Assembly: GCA_016785225.1 (NCBI GenBank)
Contig: JAFBJZ010000635.1
Span: 496,001-560,000 of the forward strand
DNA: 64,000 bases
Reading direction: 5' to 3'
DNA from: Psettodes erumei
Taxonomy: Eukaryota > Chordata > Actinopteri > Pleuronectiformes > Psettodidae
Shown: positions 27,303-43,000 of the stretch, in pieces
How the letters are laid out: every line of letters starts with the position of its first letter
Position numbering within the stretch: position 1 is the first letter of the stretch
The notes under the pieces: model-generated
Told to the model about the DNA's origin: nothing
The model's database searches: none
Seen by the model: only the letters and a program-made list of their open reading frames with translations
Program-made: the position numbers and the translations under genes

Positions 27303-30300
27303 CTGGCAGACAGAGTAGCTCATCTTTGTTGCTCATTTGGCAGTGTAACAAACCAGTCAAACTGTGGAACAATCCGCTGTGGGGGCGTAGAGATGAAAGA
27401 ACCATCTCTGTTAACGTTAAAGGCCTTTATGATGCTCTGCATTCAAATGTACACTTGAAGAGGATTTTACTCAAACACAAAAATGGAACCTTTTTTTTTT
27501 TTTTTAGAGAATACGATCACAGAGAGACGTGGAGCTCCAGCCTTCACATCCTGCACATAATTTGCTTTTGTCAACAGAAGGTCAGTGCAGCTTGCAGTGT
27601 AATTGGAAAAAAATGTTGATAGAATACAGCAGCATTAACAAAATGGCGCTGCATCTCAAATAAGAAAGCATCCGATTTTCCCAGACCACATACACATAAG
27701 TTATATATACAAACCAGCTGACAGGACAAAACCAATCACGAGGCTGAAAGACGTCACTGCGAGGATGACATGTTATATCTGACAACGCCTGCCCACATGA
27801 CATTTGTGAAGGCCTTACCTAATAAGGCCTTATTTTCTGTCTGAATCAGAACATCAGGTCCAGATCAGCACAACAACTTGGCTTACTGGAATTCAACACA
27901 ACGTGATGTCAATAAGGCACGTCCCAGAAACTGCAAAGTGCCAACACGCATATTACGAAGCCACTGCCTGATAGTCAATTGACACCTGACCTTTGGTGAT
28001 GTGACAGAGCTGCCACAAGAGAGGATAACTGGAGTCAAAGGTCATGCACATCGCTAATAAGTTATCCCGGGGATCCATTAATGGGCCACAAGTCACATCA
28101 TCGTCATCACAGGCAGGAAAAAGGGCATCTTCAAGTTCCCATGCACGATCCTGTACAGGAAAATTGAAATTGATTAGGAGCGCTGTGCGCTGTTGCCCGA
28201 TAATCAGCTATTGATTCTGGAGAGCCTTTTGTGTTTTTGTGTGTCAACAAGACACTTGGGAGTCGGAGTACATACACACACCAATTGAACCCCTTGTGCG
28301 TATTTAAATCCAGCGGTAGAAACTGGAAAAATGGTGGCTGCAAACAGCAACAAAAATGAGGTTTGACTCCATGAAAATGTTAAAGATTATACATTTATCA
28401 TGGTTCACAACCAAAACTGAGGTCTCTGTTTAAACAAGAAATGAGTAATTCGTGGATAATAGACTTTTTTTTTAAGTAAATACATTTGAAGTCATTGAAT
28501 TATGAGGAAAATCAACTTGCTGAATTGACTGAATTTACAAACCAGGGGCTCTCTATCTTGTCATCACCCTGTGATTCACTGGCATTCAAAGACTTCTCCC
28601 CCTCCCTTTTTCCTTTTATCACTGCCATCCTCCATCAGGGCATCTCTTTCACTTTCTATTCTCTCCTCACAACTATTTGAAGTGCTCTGCCTCCTGGGAA
28701 ACTGAGAATCTTAACCACGGTGGGTGGTCTGTCAGCACGTAGCCCCAGTAAGTCACAGTCGAAATAAAAACATAAAGTTGCTGTGATGCGATTGGTTCTG
28801 AAGCTGCTGTCACCTCTCCACCGCGGCTGGAGATACGGGTACAATTAGTGGATGAGCGCCCTCCCCCTCCACCTGCTGTGTTTGATGTGGGAGGAACAGG
28901 GCTTCCAAAGGTTAGGTGACAGGAGCAATCAGCACGTTGCGCTAATAAAGTGTTGTTTCAGAAGGAAGGTCCTGTGGAGTGACACAGCTGATATCAAAAT
29001 AACGAGCCATCACATGGCAGAACTAAGACGACCCAGATGGAGAGAGACGTGCAAGGGCTGACACACAAACAATGTTACACGCATATACAAAGAAAGTCGC
29101 ACTCAAGCACACAGATGCCCTACAAGGACACGACAGGCGTCATCATGATATAAAGACAGACAGCCGTGGTCTGTGGGCTGGCCGGGAGCAAGAGACAAGA
29201 TGACGCTGATGGATGTAGGTAGACAAAGATGAATTAGTACAGGCGTAAACGAATCAAGTAGAAAAACTAATAATGAAAAATAAAGAAGAAGGAAAGACAG
29301 AGAAACTATCAGTAAAAGAGCAGATGGCATCATCTGAACACCCTCAGGACAGAAACAGTGAAGATAAATGTGCAGAAAGTAAGGCGCTTACTTCCAAAGG
29401 CAGGGCGGGATTACTGGAGGTTATTTTTCAGTCATTTAAATTGCTTGTGCCGGGACCAGAAAAAACAGATCGATGAATAACAGGTAGCGTGGGAAAGGGT
29501 GTATTCAAATCCTCCTCTTCCCCCACCCCCCACCAAAAAAAAACATTCCACTCAAGTTTCTGATAACAACGCCAGAATCCACCTGGTAATCTTATACTTT
29601 CCAGGGAAGTCGCATATTCATCAAAATCCTCACTGGCACCCACACATCCTCCTTAATATACTCCCTACATCAACTCAGCGGACTCATAGATAGTTTAAAA
29701 GGGGGAAAGAATGGACTCATTGCTGATACGTTTGCTTCATAAATATTAATTCTGCCCCACAATTCACCCTCAGCTTCAAACATTATCCTTTGCCTTCAAG
29801 CACCAAACCGAAGGAAAACAAAAACAGCATTCACACAAGGATAACCCTAAAATCTCTGGACACTGTGAATTCGTAAAAACCGACATACTCCTCACATATT
29901 GTTTACAGGTCCTTTTTCGCTGAAACTTCAGACCTGCTGTTGGGCTCTGGCGTGACATTTACTTCTCCTCCGTCAGTGCGGCGATTTATCGAGAGTTCAC
30001 ATCGTTCAGTGAAGGGGAAGAGCTTCCCAATTGGAGTGGCCCCGCTGGTTTGGCCTGCTGCAGCTTTGAGCGTGCAGAGATGAAATTATCTGACAGTTTC
30101 TGTGCACCCTCAAAAAAAAAAAAAAGCTGCCATATCGATCTTACAGATAGCCCTGCTGGGATTTTGAGATGACGACTGGATGAGAATTAGAGCTTCATTT
30201 CAGTTAAAAATCTATATATAATACACTTCCTGTTGATTGGACAGCGACTAGATCGATGACCACAACCCGCATCCCACTCCTCGCCCTGTCAGTCTCCATG

Positions 30301-33300
30301 TAATGAGCGTAAATACCATGTCACTGTAATCAGCCACTAAAACAGCACAGAGGGAACAAGCGGCGTTGATTGGTGATGGACGATGCACATTTCCACAGAA
30401 CAAGGGCCACACGGCGTGAGGGCGTGTGACCGCCTGCGAGCGACAGACAGAGTTCCTGTGCAGCCCCTCGGGAACAAACCACTGGGTGGGACACAGCAGC
30501 GATGTAGTTCAGGGGAAAGATAAGACCCCCGAGTTTCCAAACACCGATCCTTTCTTTTTCATTTGAAAGAAAGGACTACGGAGCTGTTTTTCTATTAAAA
30601 ATACTTGGGGGACTTTTGAGTGCCCTTGTAGCCTAAGGGACGAAAGCACCATGGGCAAGAACTGCCCAAATAACTTCTAAAGATAGATTATTAGATTTTT
30701 GACCACTTGGGCACACCAAACCAAATTCACAGCAACAGAGCTTTAATATACTTGTGTAATTTAAACCTCCTCAAGGTAAATATATGCTTCAAATATGTTC
30801 TGACTTATGCATTCATAGGAAACAAAACAACATTTGATTCATCTTTTCTCAATGGCTGAATTTATGTTCAATGGGTTTGTGTTTTTACCCACAAATGTAA
30901 ATCCTTGGATGCCTTGCAGGTCTGAGATGCACAAGGAAAGTCTCATCCAAAAAAAAGTCAGACAGCTTGACAGTTGTTTTTCTGTATTGGTGAAGAAACA
31001 CAGCGAGCATTTCTGATGGATTAACCATGCAGACAAAGTTTTAATTGAAAGAGAACAAAGGGTCGAGAGGAGGAAGGAGCGAGGAGACGGGACTGTTAAA
31101 ACAAGCCACACAGCAGCTGCTTGGCCTGACAGCAAAGCCGTTCATAAGAATTAGAACAACTTTCAAATCCCTGGTGGGTGCGTGGTCAATGTCCAATAAC
31201 GTGCAGCTGAAATGAGGGGTAAGATACATGAGCACGTAATAATGCGTGCTGTGCATCATGCTGGCAACCCAAGTGCACTAAATTTGACCGAGTGCTTTTT
31301 GAGAATGTCTGACCAGGGTTGCAAAGGTTTGCTCACCAGAACACGCCACAGCTCCCCTTCCCCTCCAGTCCTACGCTGGGATTATTAGCTGCTGGTGTGG
31401 CAGTGAATGCAGGACAGGATGCTCTGAGGAGAAAGTGATGACGCTGACATTGTGTAGAGAGTATGAGAGTATGAGGAGTTCTTTTCTATCACAGTGCAGC
31501 TTTCTAGTAACGCAGCCTTCCTCCACACCCCTGCCTCTCTCCATCCTACCCCTCATACAAACTTTTCATCCCTTCGCTTAGTCAAATTCGTCTTCCTCCA
31601 CTGCTCCTGTTAACTCTGACTCCTCTTTCTCCCCTCTCCCTCCTCTATCTCTCACTTTCAGCACCTCTATTTCATCCTCCTCCTTTTTTTTTCTCTCGTC
31701 TCCTCCTCCCAGTTAGTTTATTGCCCAGGGAGGGTGAGTGAGATATCTAACCTCCACAGGTCATCCTCTCGCTGAGCTCATCCCTCCTCCCATCATCTAA
31801 ACTGGCTGATGGTTGGTTTATTACCTCCTGTAATGTTTACTGTAGGAGCTTGGCCTATAGCAGCGCGGTGTTGTCTGTCGTGCTGTGCTAAATTACTTCA
31901 CCCGCCACTCGCGCACGACTAGGGAGCAGGGAGTTTCTGTCTTCATTTGTTCAACCCCCTTTCCCATCTACTGCTTCCCTCAACCTCCCCCCTCGCATTA
32001 AGAGAGGTGACAAATTAAAGGAAAAACCTGCACAAGTGAGTGCAGAAAGAGAACAAATGCAGACGCTTCCACACATTTGTACTGCATGATACAGCTGAGC
32101 TGTTAACGTTCCATCATGCTGTGTGGCACTATGTACAAAGCTGGCAAGATCGAAGTGACTTTGAAAGAAGGTTTTTTGTTTGAGCGTGGATGGCGGGAGC
32201 TTCCTGCTCTGCTGACGAGTGTTTCAGTAGAAACTTAAGTGACGTCTGAATTTAGATCTATGGCAAAGACCGGGATGTTTCGTGAATTAGTGCGATATGT
32301 GAGGAAAAACAGGAGAGCAACTCTTGTTCAGGTGACCGAGTATGTGAATGCAGGACGTGATCACACTCGGCATCTCAGCAAGAACAAGCCCCACGGAGAC
32401 AAATTCAAATTTGAGAGCTCAGTGGTGCAAAAACCAGAGGCCCTGGTCTATAGAGGTGAGGAACAAATATGATATGGCCAGATGAGTCATCCTTCACTAT
32501 ATTCTCGACACGTGGGCAAGTCCATTTTTGGCGTGCACCAAGGGAAGGGTACGGGCCTGAATGCTTGACCCCGCAGCGAGGGGACCCGGACACACTGTTG
32601 TGCTGTGGGGGGCATTTTTTGCTGGCACGGTTTAGGTCCACTCATCCCCTTGGAGGGAAGGGTCGCTGTAAATCAATACAAAGTTGCTCTGAGTGATCAC
32701 CTTCATCCTGTGGTGAAACACAATGCCTCCAACCATAGGGCACAAGGTCACGGAATGCTTTGATGAGTATGAAAATGATGTGACTCATGCTACGGCCTTT
32801 GCAGTCACCAGATGTTGAACACCTATGGGGAAATTTTAGATCGATGTGTTAGTGCTCTTCACCACCGTCATCAAAACACCACGAGGGAATATCTTTTGGA
32901 AGAACAGTGTTCCATCCCTCCGGTAGAGTTCGGAGGCTTGCAGTATTAATGCCAAGGCGCGCCGAATATGTCCTGCTGGTTCGTGTAGCCAAACACCTCA
33001 CTGAGATGCTTTATGGTGGCTGGGTTTCCTTTAATTTGTCACCAATCTGTATTTGCCACTCCTGAGTAAAATTAATAATTTTATGGTGTATGATCTACAG
33101 CGCTCTGCCATCCAGTGTACCCGTCAGATTTAGAATAGATTTGAATCTTCGCTGCCTCAGCAGGAGCACATTTTCACCCTGGTCTCATCTGCTGCAGTTC
33201 TCATGTACAGTTTAATATTCAACCCACCCCCCCCTTTGAATCCATTCCAAGTTTTCACAAAAGTCATCAGCGTATGGTCCCACTTTACTCCCTGAAGATG

Positions 33301-36300
33301 GTTTTCAAAATGCATCAACTTAGCAGATCGCTTAATTTTCTTCCTGTGAATGAGCACTGAGCAGCATTTTTCACTCTGCCAGGCATGAGGTGAAAATAAG
33401 TAAAGTGAAAGGAAAGGGCTGCCTATTGTCCCAGTGGTCTCTCTCTCAGAGCTCTTTGTCTCCAGAGATACATGTCTCCTTTTCATCAGCGACAAAAGCA
33501 GTGTCATCAGCATGAAAATCCTATCCTTAAACAAGTCGCCTGTGCCCATCTTTCTCCCTTCTCACTAAAACAGATCTTGGTTGTTCCCTGTTGACTTTCA
33601 CCCAGACAGACCATAGGGGAGAAACGCCAGCTCAGGTAATACGCCGTGTCTTCACAGCCTCATCAGGTTTCTCCCATGGGATTAGGTCCCACTCTATAAT
33701 TGTAAACCTGTAAGGCAGGACAGCGCACACACACACACACACACACACCTCCTCTCCTGTACTGCTACTTCTTCCAGAGGAGGAATCAGGACGACTTCAA
33801 AGAACTTTTTTTATTCACTTTTCAGCCTACACACCTCCATGGGAGTTTGAGGAGTCAACCACCAACACCAGCCGCCTCGGGCTCTGCTGTCTGTAACGGC
33901 CACAGCATTCAGCAGTTTCCCTGAGCTCTCAAGACATGGTAACTGCTGAACAAGCAAAAAAAAATGTTCAGGCAATGTGTTCCAAACTACGTATAGGTAA
34001 GCCTTTCCAAAGCTGTTAGTTACACTGGCTGTCCAAATGCTAAGATATGTCCTACTTAGTGAGTGTAATATTACCTCAGCACTCCTTAGGATCAGAGTCA
34101 GCTCAAACGTGGCTTCTTTTTGCCTGACTGAGATACGGGGGGGTGTCAATGTGATGAAAATGGAGATTGATCCGGACATGCAGAGACATCAGTCTGCAGC
34201 TGACATGTTTTCCCGCTTCACACAACTCTTAGCATTAAATGCACTAATTAGCTGCACACTTGACTCCATAAACAACCTTTATCTGCTGCAAATGAGATGT
34301 ATTCTTCATCTGTGCCTCTGATGTTTACTGAGGCGCAAATGAAGTTCCCGAAGAGTCACTGAGCTGGAACAACTCCTAACATCAAAACTCTGTTATGTGG
34401 CCCATTGCAAATCATTAAGGGGAGCTGAGATTATTTAATGGCTGGGTCCCAAGAGACCAGGCTGGGACAGGTTATCATTAATCTAACAACCAATCAGTTT
34501 TTGGAGCCCATTAACTCGGTGGGACATAACATCTGAAACAACAAAGTTTGAGTCAAACTTTGACTGAAACATCAGTTTGACAGCTCAACAGTGACCAACT
34601 GTAGACAGACACTTAACATCATACTTGTGAGGCCAGACAGTCTGTCTCTTTAAGTTATCTTTTTATGCTTCAAATATTCATCCCTTGGTTTGGCATGTTT
34701 ATGTGACAGTGTTTCCTTTGGAAAGATATAAATTGAAAGTCATTTATCTCTGCCACTCTGTGAAATTGCATTATGAAATACACACCAACACACGCGCGCA
34801 CCCTCACAGATTATGCACCGAAGTAACAGGACAAAGTCCGTTATCAGTGTTCAAGATAAATCTGAAATCGCTCACTTTTCCTGTGGAGACAGGGTTAGCC
34901 CAGGACAAACGAGGTTGCAGATACACACACAACAGATGTCAAATCAACATGGGAACATCAATACATTCAACGCCCGAATCATTCAAATGAATTGCTGTGA
35001 TGCAAAATGCATCTTTTCTGGGAGAATATCATCCGTCTCCTGTCATGTGGGTGTCTTCACAGCCATTTTTCATCGTTGGGATCCTGAGGAAATGGCATTT
35101 TCAGGGTTTCAGAGCGATTCCTCTTGAAACAAAAGGTTTGTGCGACAACAAATCACAAAGGGGTGACTGTCCAGGAGCTTCAGATACTTGGATATGGCTT
35201 CATGCTCTGGCTTACATTATATGTAACAGTACGTGCCCAATCAGCGCATATTCGTTCAGTCGGCCTTTAAGGGCAGTTTTGAACTAGTGTACAGTATCAA
35301 ATGTTGAAAAAAAAATCGGCAGGCAGTAAATGAGATCTCCAGGAGCCACACTGTGTTTGACAGGGCCAATTATAGAGGATATGCCTCTTCTGTGTATTGG
35401 CCTGCAAAAATTGATGGCGCTACATTAATCTGCTCTGAAGTTACACGCCTTTTAATCAAAAGTCGCACACCCCTTTGATCAATCAATGAGAAGTTTGCTC
35501 CTTCCTTGCCTCAACTCAGTCGGTGCGGATCCCCTCGTGATATTCTACGGTAACCCTGACAAACAAACAGACTGAAAGGGGCCAGAGCATAACCCCCTTC
35601 ATCCTTGTTCTCTCTTTTTGCATTAAACCAACACGACCTCGCTGTGTGAAGTCAGGGCGAATGCAATCCGCTTTCAATCCGGTGTATGAGGAGAGGACAC
35701 GGTGACACAGCTTTGAACTTGCTCTTACAAGTACACCAGAGGGTTATTCAAATGAATCTGCAAGATGGTCAGGGGAGGTGGGGAGAGAGGCATGAAGATC
35801 AGAGAGACAGTGTGTGGCCTGAAAAGACTGACGCTTCCTTTTGCCTTGGTTTCGCACAGAGGGAAATCGTTTTGAGTCTGCACAAAAATATACTCATCCC
35901 CCCAATTTCATCTGTCTGGGCCCTGTCTCTTCTTCAGACTCTCTGACTGATCAAACAAAAGCCAGGCTCTTAAGAGTGCTGCTGCGGGACGAGTTAGATT
36001 CTTCAAAGCAAACAAACTCAATTAGTCTAATTAGACAGATACAGGCACAAACAAGCGCGCAAGAGCAAGATCGAGGGAGAGGTGTGCTGAAAGGAAAAAA
36101 AGAAGCTGATTGTGTGGACATATGTGTGGCAGTGCACGTGTGTCTGTGTGTGACCGCACGAGCAGATTAGCCACTTGTGCGAGCCACCTAAAAGAATGAA
36201 CAAACAACAGCTGCTTCCAGTACGGAGGAGTAAGAGCAGGAGGAGTGGGAGGAAAAGGAGCGAGATGAGGAGCAAAGAAAGGAGCGCTGCTTGTGCTCAT

Positions 36301-39300
36301 CTGGGCCTCTGTGGTGTCTGCCGTGGCTCAGTGCCTCAAATAAAGATGGGGGGGGGGGGGCGGGGCGAAAACAGTGGCAAACAGACACACACACTGGGCC
36401 AGCCCCACGGAGGCTACAACAGACACTTCTCAAACAGCAGTGAAGGAGATACAAATGTTATGTAAGTATGTCTTGTGACTTGAGAAGCCGCAGACAGATG
36501 CAAATATACATGTTAGACATGTTTCTGCGTGCCTGGCAGATCTGTGTGAGGCATGTCAGGTCATGACATGAGCCAAAGATGTGACGAAGTGAGACCGATC
36601 CGAACCGATCGCAGGATAACGAGTCAGTCAGCTTGACTGTCACAGATTTATAACATCGCAAACCACAGACTGTGTAACTCTCATACTTTGCCAAGTACAT
36701 TACATGAAATGATAATGAGACAAAGTTAGAGAGAGGAGAGACGGATATTGCATCTAATGAGTCTAACTAAAATGATGTCTGACCCACCGCCTTTCCGGTG
36801 TCTTCAAATTTCTTTTTATTGGGAAAAACAGCATTAACATGTTTCATATCCACGCTTCGGACCATTACTCATCACTTTGGGCCAATGTTCTTGGTAAGTT
36901 TCCCAGAAGCGGGGGAATAATCCACTAATAGATGCGCCAGCAGGAACTTTTAGATCATTACTGCATCTGAACTAAATATTGATTTCCTGATATTATACGC
37001 CTGTCAAACAACCTTGGAGTGCTGACAAAAACCCAAAGTTACCAGTCACTGCTGACAAGTGAAGGGCTTGACGTCTTATAGCTATTTCATTGTGCTTTAC
37101 ATTAACATGTGGGAGCTAAATGTGCAGCTCTGTTACCGAGCAACACAACTCACAGTTCCCACTCACCTGCCATCCATCAAGTTCATTACACAGAAAGACC
37201 CTGAACCGGATTTTTCTATCCAATACAAATGGTGAGAATGCTGGGAATGCAAACATTTCTACATGTACAGAAATGTACATCTACTGAAAGAAGACAAAAC
37301 AAAGTTGACAAGTTACTACAGTCTATCAGGGATCGTCCCCTACTGGTCAAAATCCCTCCATGCCACTTTAAATACCCAACCACCAAATCTGGCTTTTCTA
37401 CCCCGCTGTTAAACGAGTGTTTCAGATATGTCATAATTTGCGCTCATAGCTGTGCAGTTCAGTTAGATAAAGATTAAGACAAATAGATTTAAAAAAGTGA
37501 TAAACGAGGGGGTTGGTATCAATGTTGCCTGTGATATTCTATTTGGGAAGAGTGCTCACAAGCACACACATGCATGAAAACACACGCACACATTTATACT
37601 GTCTTCTTTTTAATCTGTAAGCGGTGCCTTTGATCTTCTTCGATGAGGAAACGCATATTCAAAAGCAGCAAGAGCGAGAGATGAAAGGCCTGTCCAATTA
37701 TGGTGAACTAATGCAATCTCTGAAATATGCAGTTGTTCGTAAACACTTGTACACATTAGTTTGATACGCTGCGAAAAGTCTGTGCGCCAACACGTTTACA
37801 GCTTCGCAGAGGTTGGAAATCATTATGTATCTGGAAATTAATCCTGTTAATCGCTCAAATAGACGGAAGCCATGGTCTGACACATGATTTATATAGAACA
37901 TTTTAACTGCAAAGAAAAAGCAACACAGATATGTTGGTAGAACCCAAGCACTAGTGATGTACAATAAGTTTCTACAATATTGTCTATAAATAACATGCTA
38001 CTGTTGGCAGGGCATCCATGTTACACTTAATTAGAATGTATTGTTCTTTGATTGGATTAACACAACATGTCAAGATCTTTTACAAATGCTTGTTAAAAAT
38101 CTCTGAATGTGATTAATTGAACAGTGTCTAACAAATTTTAAAACATGTGATGAGGCTGGATTAAAAATTACGGGTTCACTAAAATTATTACAATTTAATC
38201 TAGAGGACATACTGAATGTTCATACCAAATTTAATGGCCATATATATATATATCATATTTGTGGAGATTTTTTCAAATCGAAACCACAAATGTTTTTGAT
38301 GGTGTTAGAAAAAAAGTGTCATCAGCATTCATCCAGGGACCACGAACGTCTGTACAAAATTTGCTGACAATCCATCACATGTAGCTGAGGAGATATTTCA
38401 GTCTGGACCAAAGTGATGGGCCAACCGCCTGACATTTCCATCCCGGGCACCGTGCCGCTGGAGCAGCTAAAACCACACAGTAAAATAAAACTGCTCGATT
38501 AGCGGGTAGCAGTTAGACTCAAGACGTACGCTCATCTCCCGAGTGCCTCTCCCAACAGGAAAAGCCCAATAAATGAAATAACCTTACACGTCATATCATA
38601 ACCTTCCAGGTCATACATCATTTCTTTCAGCGACGATGAGCTCTTTAATGTAGAACATGATACAAAAAAAATGCATCAGCATATTTAATGCAGATCCTTT
38701 TAAGTGGCAGTAATATCCATCTGGGATAAGTGCGAGATGACCGCTAAGATCCATTTCCATGCCTATGATTTGCATCCATTTAGTGCTTATGGGTATGAGT
38801 GGTGTCAGCGGCTGCTCACCTTCTGATACCAAATTAACCCCTACTCTAACCTCTGCTGTACCTTTATCAGCTGTACTGAGGGAATGAACAGAAAGTAACA
38901 AGACTGAAACAGGAAAAAAAAATTACATTTTTTGTTTGTTGATTTGACTCAAAAGTCTGCAACAGATGGTTGGAGACAACAGAAGCCAGCCAAAGGCAAG
39001 ATGGGAACTAATAACCGTACAGTGGCAAGAAACACAGTAAAAAAAAAAAAAAAAAAGAATGAGAGCAACAACAAAGTAAAAGTATAAAACAGTGAGGCTG
39101 CAGCAGCTGCAACATGAGGCCTTTAAAATTCATTTTATCACACACAGAATAAATGAGGTAGAAGGTAGAGAGAATGAGAAAGGCAGCTACCTCCAGTCCA
39201 GACACACCGGGTAGTATGAGGAAATGATCATTCCTGGGAGGTATGTTCATATATCTCACCGTCTACTTTTACTCAGCAAACACAAGTGTTTAAATCCACT

Positions 39301-40056
39301 TCACACGGAGGAGATTCATAACACGACACATACACTACAAACCCATAAAAGTGTCAGTCTGCGTTATGGGGTCATGACAGGTCCTTCAAACAAACAGCAG
39401 CGCAACTCCGTATGTAAGTGTAAACTCTATCTTGGCATAAGTGTGTTCCTGACTGTCAATGCTGAAAAAAAAAACCCTGACACAGTCTCTCTTTTTTAAT
39501 GAAGCCAGAACTGCTGAGCCGCCCTCCCTGATGATCGCAGCCTCTGTAATTGAACCCAGTATGTGGCTGCGATCCGACTTTTCCAGGCTAAAAACAATGA
39601 AATAATAACACGCTTTGAAGAATCCAGGACATCCCGGTGACTGATGTTTATCATCGCAAGACTTCCAAACACGCACGTCTTTAAAAAACGCACTCTCTGT
39701 GTGATGGCCCTGAGCGTGTGGGCTCAAAACAGAATGAACGGCACGGGTGAAAAGACACAAAGCTAAAGAAAAAACCCAGTTACCATTGATGTCAGGGCAA
39801 TCTCCACTCAACAATCGGATTGAGGGAAGCTTCAAAAGGAGAACATTATTTGATTATATTTTTAGAACCAAATCTAAAGTTCCAACTTCGCACTTATTTT
39901 TTTCCATTATACCCTACCCCCCCCACCCTGTCATCAAACGACAGCAGGATGTGATGTACACCTCACACCTCTGTTAGTCCACTTAACCCTGACTGCAAGA
40001 GCTGTGGTGCAGTAATTGGCTTGACTTAAGGCCCAATCTCTAAATCATGTTGCAAG

Positions 40057-40098
<42 letters not shown>

Positions 40099-43000
40099 GT
40101 CTCCAGACATTCATTTTTCTCCACTTGACCACTTCTCTCTGATACAGCACGCTTTAGAAGCATTAGGTTGCTGCAAGGCTTCAAAATTGACAAGACGCTG
40201 ATATCAGCCCATAGTGAGAGCTCCGTGTCTGTCTATCACACACACACACACACACACACGAGCAAGCAGCAAACACACAAGTGCATTTCACACATAGTGA
40301 ATGCACTAAATGCTATGGTCTGGAGTAAAGCATCCGTGTTACAGAGCTTCTCTTTCAGGGTGGCCAGTATTGATTCAAAGTCAAAAGCAGCTCTAAAAGC
40401 TTTAAGACAAGTGCAGTGAGGCTCATCTCTCTCTACTTGTTTACTTGTTTCTATAGTTTTGACGTACTGTAGCTCTGCGGAGGCACAGGTTCAGCACCGC
40501 AACACAGCGAGGACAAATTAAGAGCTCCCATTCCTGGCGGTACGTATTTTGGAGAAAAACAGTCACAGAACAGAACACGCTGATCTGTACAGAAACATTA
40601 GGCAGCGTCTGCTTTGTGCAGTGCGACGGCGAGTCTGACTGACGCTGGCCATGTTGACATTTAGAAATCTACCATCAATATATGAAAATGGACCAAGAAC
40701 TGATGAGACCATGTCCCTGAGAGGCACAGCGGAAAAGAGACTTTAGAAGAGTCAGTGAGGAAGATGAGACTGTCCTCAGCCGCTGTACTCTTACACTTCA
40801 TAGTGTGAGTACAGTTCATGTTAATGGGACATTTCTCCTCCAGTTCGTGACTTTGAACCACGGGGCATCCTCAAGGCTAAAAGCAGGTTAATGTTCATAT
40901 CACAGCGCTGTGGTGCAGACTCAAGATGTACGGCAGCCTTGTGACGCCACAACATCTGCGCCAGTCGTACGAACGCCCCCGGGCTGCTGCTGGATCAAGA
41001 CAACAGAGAGCAATTACAGCTGAAGATTGTATGGAGCTTTTTCAGAAAATACGTGGAGTAAATGTCATGGTTGATGGGTTCTGATCTTACAAGCTACTGT
41101 GGGAGAAATCCAGGGTCATACGCTATACAACTTTCAGTTGGGCGGTTTAAAAACCTCTCTCTCTTTGTTGCTGCAAAGGTTACTCTATGCTGATTAATAA
41201 ATGTTTGACTTCCAACTGCCCTGAACTACCATAGTCCTGACATGCAATAGAAGACTATGTGTTGATTGTTGTTGTTTTTTCAAGAATCACCCGCCTTGTT
41301 TGTGGCTTCATGATGAGGTGTTTCTAATAGTATCCAATATATATATATATATACACATTTTTTCTCAGTGTCCAGAGGAGCAAGCAGGTCAGCTGATCTG
41401 ATAAAATGAAAGCCACTGCATTAGCAAGTCACTTGCCAGCAGAAATATGTGGCACATAATATTATCATAAAGATGATCCCCATAAAACCAGACTGCATCA
41501 ATAAAACAGAATGCCCCAGAATGGCAGCATGACAAACGCTCTCACCTCAGCTAAACCTACAACATCACAGAAAAATGTGAGATTAGCCCAAGGCTGAAAT
41601 GGAAAAATAATAAAATCAATTTAGGTATTTATTTATAATCATTGAGGAAAATCCTCTACTGAGGGAGAGAAATGACAAGGAGAGTAAAAGAAGGAGAGAG
41701 GGAGACAGCTGGAAGGTGAGTCCTTCAATGAGAAAAGGAATAAGCTCAAGCAGGAAAATGGGTCTTTTTGTGTAATGTGGGTCTGTATACAATCTGCAAA
41801 TGCAGCTCGTGAACTCAGGTCATGGGAGTGGAGCAACAATGACTTACTATGTTTTTATTGGTGAAATGAACTATGGACACGTACCAGCTCTACTGCACGG
41901 AGATAAGCTCCAAAGGTTTTCCTTAATAGTGCATTTAATTCACAAACATTGCTACAAATGCGTCTATTTTGGGATACCAAAGCAGTATTTGTCCATGAAA
42001 ATGTAGCTGAGCAGAGATAACAAACTGCTCTCCTCAGGCTGGGGTTGGTGCTGGCAGTGCTGCTCCTGCTGTGGGTGTTGCTTTCTTTCCAAATCGATTT
42101 CCGTGAAAAATAAAGCGAATGCATGCATGAAGGGGAAAACATCTGAGATCACACTCATAAGTCAAATCTAATCACAAGATTCTTCTTCAAAAGTACACAC
42201 TGTATATCGCTGAGACACAGTTGTCATGCATAGAAAATAAACCTGGAGAATAAATTCCATTAATATGAATGTTTTGGCATGTACTGGCTTCTTTGACAAA
42301 CTACAAGTGCTTGTATTTTTAAAAATAAAGTTTAGGTTAATAATTAAGTATGACAGGATTTACTTTGCTTATCTTTTCAGTTCATATCTCGCTAGAATAA
42401 AAAAAAAACCCAAAACATTATGGTAAGCCATTTAAGCGACTTATGGCTAGAATATAATTGCTATTTTAGTGATTCCAGTAAATCATGGTCTGAAACAACT
42501 TCCTTAAAATAAAGAAAGCAGCCACTCATAAATGTCAGTCAAGCATTAACAAGGCACTCGGTGCACTACGTCCAGTTGCGGAGGGAGAGAGAGGGCGAGG
42601 TGGAGGCAGGAAAGAGAAAAACGACGGAAATAGAAAGTCAGAGACAGAGCGTAGGTGACGTCTCAACTGTGCAGCCAATCAGCCTCGGAGTCACACACAC
42701 CAGTCAGCACGCCCGGCGTTCAGGCCATTTATCAAGCCTGACTCCTCTGTGACAAAGCAGAAAGAGTGGCACAGCTGCTGTGTGTGCACGCCGATGTGTG
42801 CGAAAGGTAATTAAAGCAAACTAGTGAACTTAGCAATTAGGTGACGAGCGGAACGCCTATGGAAAGGTTGGAGCCCTAAATTGATTTACCACCTGCTTAA
42901 GGCCCAGGCCTGTCAGTACAAGTGTACAAACACAAACAAGCAGGCTCAGACAGAGGGAAAATCTGCAGTCTCTCACTGCCGGTGCTTTAAGCCACTGGGT

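Noticed and set aside
27137..27619. 160-residue plus-strand open frame
   Set aside because: Includes a (CV)n stretch from a GT microsatellite and a poly-Phe from a T-run; no gene signature.
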